Shown here: positions 63,552 to 64,000 of the stretch, piece after piece
Layout: each line of letters starts with the position of its first letter
Numbering within the stretch: the first letter of the stretch is position 1
Source of the DNA: an uncultured Acetatifactor sp.
GTDB taxonomy: Bacteria > Bacillota > Clostridia > Lachnospirales > Lachnospiraceae
Direction: 5' to 3'
Assembly: GCA_947625255.1 (NCBI GenBank)
Contig: CANQNT010000001.1
Coordinates: 120,349-184,348 of the forward strand
Length of the DNA stretch: 64,000 nt
The notes under the pieces: generated by a model
The model's database searches: none
What the model was told of the DNA's origin: nothing
What the model saw: only the letters and a program-made list of their open reading frames with translations
Translations under genes and position numbers: made by a program

Positions 63552-63758
63552 GTGGAGCGAGAAAATGTCAGCCAAAAAAAAGCAGACTTGCAAATCATAA
63601 GGGCTGAAAACGAACTGGCATTAAAGATTTATGCAGATGGCTATGTCCCGATATCTGACTATAAGATACAAAGCTCCGCAAACGGAGAAACGGAGCTTTG
63701 CGTAACATTTAAGGGCATACCTAATGAACTTGATTTAAAAGCAAGTTTAAAACAATAG
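63552..63758 (+). CDS. Small phage-type protein
   Basis: A 68-residue protein starting at a GTG, with GGAGGTG upstream, one base after the previous stop. It is mixed alpha-beta (RAENELALKIYADGYVPI). No family recognised. Confidence 0.5.
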   Translation: MERENVSQKKADLQIIRAENELALKIYADGYVPISDYKIQSSANGETELCVTFKGIPNELDLKASLKQ

Positions 63759-64000
63759 AAGAAATAGGGCTGGCAATCCATGAGTTTCTTTGTATAACAG
63801 ATGCAAATTTTGAGAGGATTCCCTGTTGTACTGGGGATTTGGATTCGGATATTTTTTCGAGCAAATCAATGATCTGGTGAAGTTCTTCTTTATCATTTGA
63901 ATTGCTTTCGTTTATTCGTCCCCAATTGCTATAGGCCAGAAGCAATCTTGAAACAGCATTTGCAAATGGAATCGCAACATCCCAAGCGTGGACAAACTGG
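63721..64000 (-). CDS. Helical protein of unknown function, 5' end outside window
   Basis: The minus-strand frame is open from the right edge to a stop at 63721 and gives at least 92 residues (VHAWDVAIPFANAVSRLLLA and on). A C-terminal hydrophobic stretch (SPISSIVLNLLL) may be a helix. The internal TTG at 63945 is not needed as a start. It converges with the plus-strand gene and overlaps it by 38 bases. Confidence 0.5.
   Translation of the reverse strand, partial: QFVHAWDVAIPFANAVSRLLLAYSNWGRINESNSNDKEELHQIIDLLEKISESKSPVQQGILSKFASVIQRNSWIASPISSIVLNLLLNQVH

Noticed and set aside
1..64000. CRISPR arrays, rRNA genes and T-box leaders
   Set aside because: I looked for regularly spaced repeats, rRNA stretches and T-box consensus ahead of pheA, alr and aroE and saw none.

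Overview
The window is a stretch of Firmicutes chromosome, most likely from a spore-forming member of the Lachnospiraceae (Clostridium cluster XIVa). The evidence is the gene content and its style: ppdK, the nfnAB pair, fhs and folD, the sporulation genes yqfC and yqfD, a SleL-like LysM/GH18 enzyme, a SpoIIIE/FtsK translocase, strong GGAGG ribosome binding sites and many near-consensus sigma-A promoters. Species cannot be fixed from the sequence alone.

Region 1 (1-17.3 kb) is mainly core metabolism. A truncated ArsR-type regulator leads into pheA, a DUF815 ATPase, the polyphosphate pair ppx and ppk, and a Maf-HAD fusion. A small acidic protein follows. On the minus strand are a PHP-HAD fusion and an ABC-F ATPase. 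Then come a decayed sugar MFS transporter, a membrane-anchored glycerophosphodiesterase, ppdK behind a long structured leader, and an APH-type kinase behind a perfect consensus promoter.

Region 2 (17.3-23.2 kb) is accessory and rearranged. It holds a TetR regulator with a 34-bp operator palindrome and a DUF308 membrane protein, the wreck of an AbiEii-type toxin gene, an MFS drug exporter whose leader carries a small peptide and two mutually exclusive hairpins (ribosome-mediated attenuation), the wreck of an AraC-type regulator, and a MATE exporter behind a terminator-bearing leader that looks like a guanidine-IV (mepA) riboswitch.

Region 3 (23.2-58.9 kb) is conserved housekeeping: rex, nnr, alr, a lone mazF, yebC, a GtrB-like glycosyltransferase and its membrane partner, tepA, ftsK/spoIIIE, the one-carbon genes fhs and folD, a zinc-ribbon/TPR/chitobiase-repeat membrane protein, nfnA and nfnB, rlmH, three membrane proteins of unknown role, a spore-type glycosidase, pdp, yqfC-yqfD-phoH-ybeY, a MOP-family flippase, two FAD proteins, nrdR and aroE.

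Region 4 (58.9 kb to the right edge) is the left end of an integrated temperate element at tRNA-Leu(CAA). A tyrosine integrase abuts the tRNA. It is followed by a micropeptide, two candidate small RNAs with their own promoters and terminators, a zinc-ribbon membrane protein that may act in superinfection exclusion, an ImmA-like protease, a CI/Cro-type switch with repeated operator motifs, an excisionase-like protein and small early genes. The element runs past the window, so its other end cannot be seen.
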